Part shown: in pieces, positions 14,781 through 14,842 of the stretch
Layout: each line of letters starts with the position of its first letter
Numbering within the stretch: the stretch's first letter is position 1
Program-made: the position numbers and the translations under genes
From: Draconibacterium sp.
GTDB taxonomy: Bacteria > Bacteroidota > Bacteroidia > Bacteroidales > Prolixibacteraceae
Reading direction: 5' to 3'
Length of the DNA stretch: 14,842 bases
Assembly (NCBI GenBank): GCA_015493625.1
Contig: WGCT01000171.1
Coordinates: forward strand, 1 to 14,842
Notes under the pieces: model-generated
What the model was told of the DNA's origin: nothing
Seen by the model: only the letters and a program-made list of their open reading frames with translations
The model's database searches: none

Positions 14781-14842
14781 CGGAAAGAGGACTTCCTGCG
14801 AAAGCTTTATACGGATGTTCATCTTGTGTAGGTGGGGAAACC
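14781..14842 (+). ncRNA. Possible 5' half of the 4.5S signal recognition particle RNA, cut by the window end
   Basis: Downstream of a good -7 element is a non-coding stretch ending in TGTAGGTGGGGAAACC. In 4.5S RNA the apical hairpin has AGG, a short stem, a GGAA loop, then the closing stem; here AGG-TGG-GGAA-ACC or GGT-GGGGAA-ACC fits that order. The loop lies about 52 nt from the inferred start, as expected for the apex of a roughly 105-nt hairpin RNA. The returning 3' strand, including the AGCA-type side of the symmetric loop, is outside the window, so pairing cannot be checked. Another structured RNA remains possible. Confidence 0.4.

Overview
The window looks like chromosomal DNA from a member of the Bacteroidota, perhaps of the Marinilabiliales/Prolixibacteraceae kind; the order is a guess. 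It is AT-rich. Start sites lack clear Shine-Dalgarno sequences, and several genes carry the TAnnTTTG -7 element typical of this phylum. Gene content fits too: a two-subunit methylmalonyl-CoA mutase, a cysQ-cysC pair, DUF4136-type lipoproteins, small outer-membrane barrels and a four-helix-bundle (23S-IVP-like) fragment. The first 18 bases are the Tn5/Nextera mosaic-end adapter, so native sequence starts at about base 19 and the left edge is a contig end.

Layout. 58-1692 (+): a heme-copper oxidase superfamily subunit I with an altered Cu_B site, possibly a nitric-oxide reductase relative. 1837-3274 (-): cysQ and cysC, for PAP/PAPS metabolism. 3469-4428 (+): a lipoate-protein ligase. 4492-9060 (-): both methylmalonyl-CoA mutase subunits, with a 552-bp gap between them. 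The gap holds a frameshifted four-helix-bundle cassette flanked by degenerate, oppositely oriented repeats. 9174-9887 (-): a Tyr/Gly-rich lipoprotein. 10014-11332 (+): a decaying locus, with a CotH-like gene lacking its 5' half followed by a DUF4956 membrane protein gene split by one in-frame TAG. 11398-12670 (-): an outer-membrane barrel overlapped by a DUF4136 lipoprotein with a very aromatic segment. 12862-14548 (-): the threonylcarbamoyl-AMP synthase gene tsaC and a GT4 glycosyltransferase. At the right edge, a promoter-like element is followed by what may be the 5' half of the 4.5S (SRP) RNA.

Working together. The mutase subunits form one enzyme that interconverts methylmalonyl-CoA and succinyl-CoA, used in propionate metabolism. 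CysC makes PAPS and CysQ removes the PAP by-product. The barrel and DUF4136 genes are translationally coupled and probably act together at the cell envelope. I see no CRISPR array, tRNA, phage or complete insertion sequence. The points most worth following up are the oxidase-like protein without the helix VI histidine and tyrosine, the paired decay of the CotH-like/DUF4956 locus, and the repeat-bounded cassette inside the mutase operon.
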